This document shows, piece after piece, positions 5,123 through 6,977 of a stretch of DNA of 6,977 bases (positions are counted from its first letter, which is position 1; each line of letters opens with the position of its first letter). A program made the translations under genes and the position numbers. A model generated the notes under the pieces. The model was not told where the DNA came from, searched no databases, and saw only the letters and a program-made list of their open reading frames with translations. The stretch comes from Alphaproteobacteria bacterium (GTDB taxonomy: Bacteria > Pseudomonadota > Alphaproteobacteria > UBA6615). Location: contig JAEPNS010000108.1 in NCBI GenBank assembly GCA_017643325.1, positions 2,396-9,372 of the forward strand. Direction: 5' to 3'.

Positions 5123-6977
5123 TCAGAAGGGCTGGGCCCCGATGTCTATGTCCGCCGCGGTCAATGTATTTCCCGTGATTGTCGCGACCTCGTAGCCGGC
5201 CCCGGCCCCGTTGCCGTCCGCGTCGAAGATGAGCGTGCCGCCGGCACCCGGCGTGTCGGCAAAAATGAAGGACGGACCGCTGTGGGCACCGTTGTTGTTA
5301 TAGGTGCCCGAGACGGTCGAGAAGTTGGTGTTGTCGACGCTCGCCAGGTTTCCGAAGTTGGCCTGCAGGAAGAAGAAGCGGTCGCTGCCGCTCACAAAGT
5401 CCGTGATCGCGTTGGTGCCATCAGCCTGGGTCGCGAAATAGAACGTGTCGTTTCCGGCTCCGCCTGTCAGCGTGTCGTTCCCGGCGCCGCTGTAGATTGT
5501 GTCATTGCCCGTCCCGCCATCGACGGTGTTGACGCCGTTGCCGGCCAGGATCACATCGTTGCCGGCACCGCCATCAATGGCCGTGGTGGAATCGCGACCG
5601 GTGATCCGGTCGTCGAAGCCTGACCCGATCACGTTTTCGATGTCTGTCAGCGTGTCTCCCTCGGCATCGCCGCCGGTTTCGGTGTTGGCGTCACCCAGAT
5701 CAACCGTCACGGCCGAACCCGAATTCGCATAGCTGACGGTGTCGACACCGTTGCCGCCGTTCAGCGTATCGGCCCCCGCGCGACCATCCAGCGTGTCGTT
5801 GCCGTCGCCACCGGTCAGCGTGTTGCCACTCGCATCCCCGGTCAGCACGTCGGCGTTGGATGAGCCGATCAGGTTCTCGATGTTGGAGAGCGTGTCGGTG
5901 CCGTCGCCCGTGGCCGTGCCGGTCGTGAGGCTTGCGGTGATCCCGCCGGCCGCGCCCGCAAAGGACGCCGTGTCGGTGTCCGCGCCGCCGTCGAGGATAT
6001 CGTTGCCGGCGCCGCCGAAGAGGGTATCGTCCCCCGCTCCGCCGGTCAGGGAGTTCGCGCCCGTTGTGCCGGTCAGGCTGTCGGCGTTCGCGGAACCGAT
6101 CACGTTCTCGATGCTCGACAGTGTGTCGGTGCCGTCACCCGTCGCGGTGCCGGCCGCGAGGTTCACGGTCACCCCGGAGCCGCTGTTTGCAAATGTCGCC
6201 GTGTCCGTACCGTTGCCGCCGTTGAGCGTGTCGTTGCCACCTGCCCCCTCGAGTGTGTCGTTGCCGTTCCCGCCGGACAGAACGTTGGCATTGGCGTCGC
6301 CCGTGAGCACGTCTGCGTTCGACGACCCGGTGATATTCTCGAAGTTGGTGATCGTATCCGTACCGTGTCCCGACGCACTCGTCGTCGCGAGGTTGGCCGT
6401 GACCCCGGACGATGCTCCGGCGAACGAGACCGTATCGGTGCCGCCGCCGCCATTGAGGACGTCGGAGCCCGCGCCGCTGGTGATGGTGTTGGCATTGCCG
6501 TCACCGGTCAGGTTGTCACCATGGCCGGAGGCGATCAGGTTCTCGACATCGGCGATTGTGTCGCTGCCGTTCCCGCTGGCCGTTCCCGCCAGCAGGCTCG
6601 CGGTGATCGCCGATCCTGAATTGGCGAAAGACACCGTGTCGGTGTCCGCACCGCCATCGAACGCGTCGTTGCCCTCACCGCCGAACAGGGTATCCGATCC
6701 GCTGCCACCGTTCAGGACGTCATTGCCCGCACCGCCATTGAGCGTGTCGGCGCCGTTGTTGCCGTTGAGCGTGTCATTGCCGGCGCCGCCGGTAAGGACG
6801 TTCGCGCTGCTGTTGCCGGTCAGCGTGTCGTCGAAACCGGACCCCGTCAGGTTCTCGATACTCGTGTAGGTGTCGCCCGCAGCGTCATTGGTGTTGTTGC
6901 CCGGTGTGGTCAAGTCCGCGACGACACCCGCGGTCGAGTTCGCATATGTCGCGGTGTCCGTTCCCGTCCCGCCGTCC
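5123..6977 (-). CDS. RTX calcium-binding repeat protein, type I secretion substrate (C-terminal part)
   Basis: The frame is open to the right edge, so the N-terminus is missing; 617 codons are visible. A TTG at 6913 has been usable as a formal start, but the reading upstream of it (DGGTGTDTATYANSTAGVVAD) is clearly more repeat, so it is internal. The protein consists of nonapeptide RTX motifs (GGxGxDxLx, e.g. GGAGNDTLN) that fold into calcium-filled beta-rolls, alternating with a conserved module of the form DTxSFANSGSGVTxNL...DTLSxIENxxGS. A final run of nonapeptides (about residues 448-490 counted from that TTG) leads into FYFATQADGTNAITDFVSGS and a C-terminus ending TAADIDIGAQPF, like the serralysin-type secretion end. 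There are no Lys, Cys, Met or Trp among the visible residues, and many Asp, Asn, Gly and Thr. Whether the missing part is an enzyme, adhesin or S-layer-like protein cannot be told. It is followed directly by the kinase gene. Confidence 0.93.
   Translation of the reverse strand, partial: DGGTGTDTATYANSTAGVVADLTTPGNNTNDAAGDTYTSIENLTGSGFDDTLTGNSSANVLTGGAGNDTLNGNNGADTLNGGAGNDVLNGGSGSDTLFGGEGNDAFDGGADTDTVSFANSGSAITASLLAGTASGNGSDTIADVENLIASGHGDNLTGDGNANTITSGAGSDVLNGGGGTDTVSFAGASSGVTANLATTSASGHGTDTITNFENITGSSNADVLTGDANANVLSGGNGNDTLEGAGGNDTLNGGNGTDTATFANSGSGVTVNLAAGTATGDGTDTLSSIENVIGSANADSLTGTTGANSLTGGAGDDTLFGGAGNDILDGGADTDTASFAGAAGGITASLTTGTATGDGTDTLSNIENLIGSSNADVLTGDASGNTLTGGDGNDTLDGRAGADTLNGGNGVDTVSYANSGSAVTVDLGDANTETGGDAEGDTLTDIENVIGSGFDDRITGRDSTTAIDGGAGNDVILAGNGVNTVDGGTGNDTIYSGAGNDTLTGGAGNDTFYFATQADGTNAITDFVSGSDRFFFLQANFGNLASVDNTNFSTVSGTYNNNGAHSGPSFIFADTPGAGGTLIFDADGNGAGAGYEVATITGNTLTAADIDIGAQPF
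5513..6958 (-). repeat. Tandem approx. 231-base coding repeats in the RTX gene
   Basis: Six copies of a module begin with Asp-Thr-(Val/Ala)-(Ser/Thr)-(Phe/Tyr)-Ala. Their first codons on the minus strand are at 6958, 6640, 6436, 6205, 5974 and 5743. Steps between copies are 106, 68, 77, 77 and 77 residues. The last three are exactly 231 bases. The 68-residue step equals 77 minus one nonapeptide, and the 106-residue step equals 77 plus three nonapeptides plus a two-residue longer loop. Copies differ at many bases, so they are diverged rather than freshly duplicated. The boundary of the sixth copy is approximate because it merges with the terminal nonapeptide run. Confidence 0.85.

Noticed and set aside
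5739..6869. 376-codon plus-strand open frame rich in Ser, Pro, Val and Leu
   Set aside because: It is the antisense shadow of the repetitive Asp/Gly/Thr codons of the RTX gene; periodicity and composition follow the repeats and no domain is recognisable.
6911..6913. TTG as the start codon of the RTX gene
   Set aside because: The 21 codons upstream to the window edge are in frame and encode a further RTX motif and module, so the gene is truncated by the window.
5513..6958. Regularly spaced similar DNA units suggesting a CRISPR or non-coding satellite
   Set aside because: Units are diverged, about 231 bases long and translate in one frame to RTX modules; there are no identical short repeats with unique spacers.

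Overview
GC-rich bacterial DNA, most likely from an alphaproteobacterium. A Rhodospirillales-like marine or soil organism is an inference from codon usage, the PAS-like protein and the RTX and type I secretion gene style; there is no rRNA or marker gene to confirm it. The window is a type I secretion / RTX locus with its own sensor kinase.

Layout, left to right. (1) Bases 1-93, minus strand: the first 31 codons of a type I secretion ABC transporter, cut by the window edge. Its ATG shares one base with the stop of the next gene. (2) 93-1517, minus: a TolC-family outer-membrane channel with a signal peptide. (3) 1518-1813: the divergent intergenic region, with a textbook sigma-54 (-24/-12) promoter facing right at 1751-1766. 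(4) 1814-2320, plus: a small soluble protein that looks like a stand-alone PAS-type sensor domain. (5) 2321-2361: a gap between convergent genes with a strong GC hairpin. (6) 2362-5118, minus: a 918-residue membrane hybrid histidine kinase (TM - periplasmic domain - TM - HisKA - HATPase - degenerate receiver - intact receiver - Hpt). (7) 5123-6977, minus: the C-terminal 617 residues of an RTX calcium-binding repeat protein whose N-terminus lies beyond the right edge.

How they fit. The RTX protein has the nonapeptide repeats and serralysin-like C-terminus typical of type I secretion substrates. The TolC homologue and ABC transporter are two of the three parts of such an exporter; the membrane fusion protein is not in the window and may follow the ABC gene. 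The kinase starts 4 bases after the RTX stop with no visible Shine-Dalgarno sequence, so the two are probably cotranscribed and translationally coupled. The PAS-like gene interrupts the minus-strand series on the opposite strand under apparent sigma-54 control. Joint function of exporter, RTX protein, kinase and PAS protein is inferred from proximity and family knowledge only.
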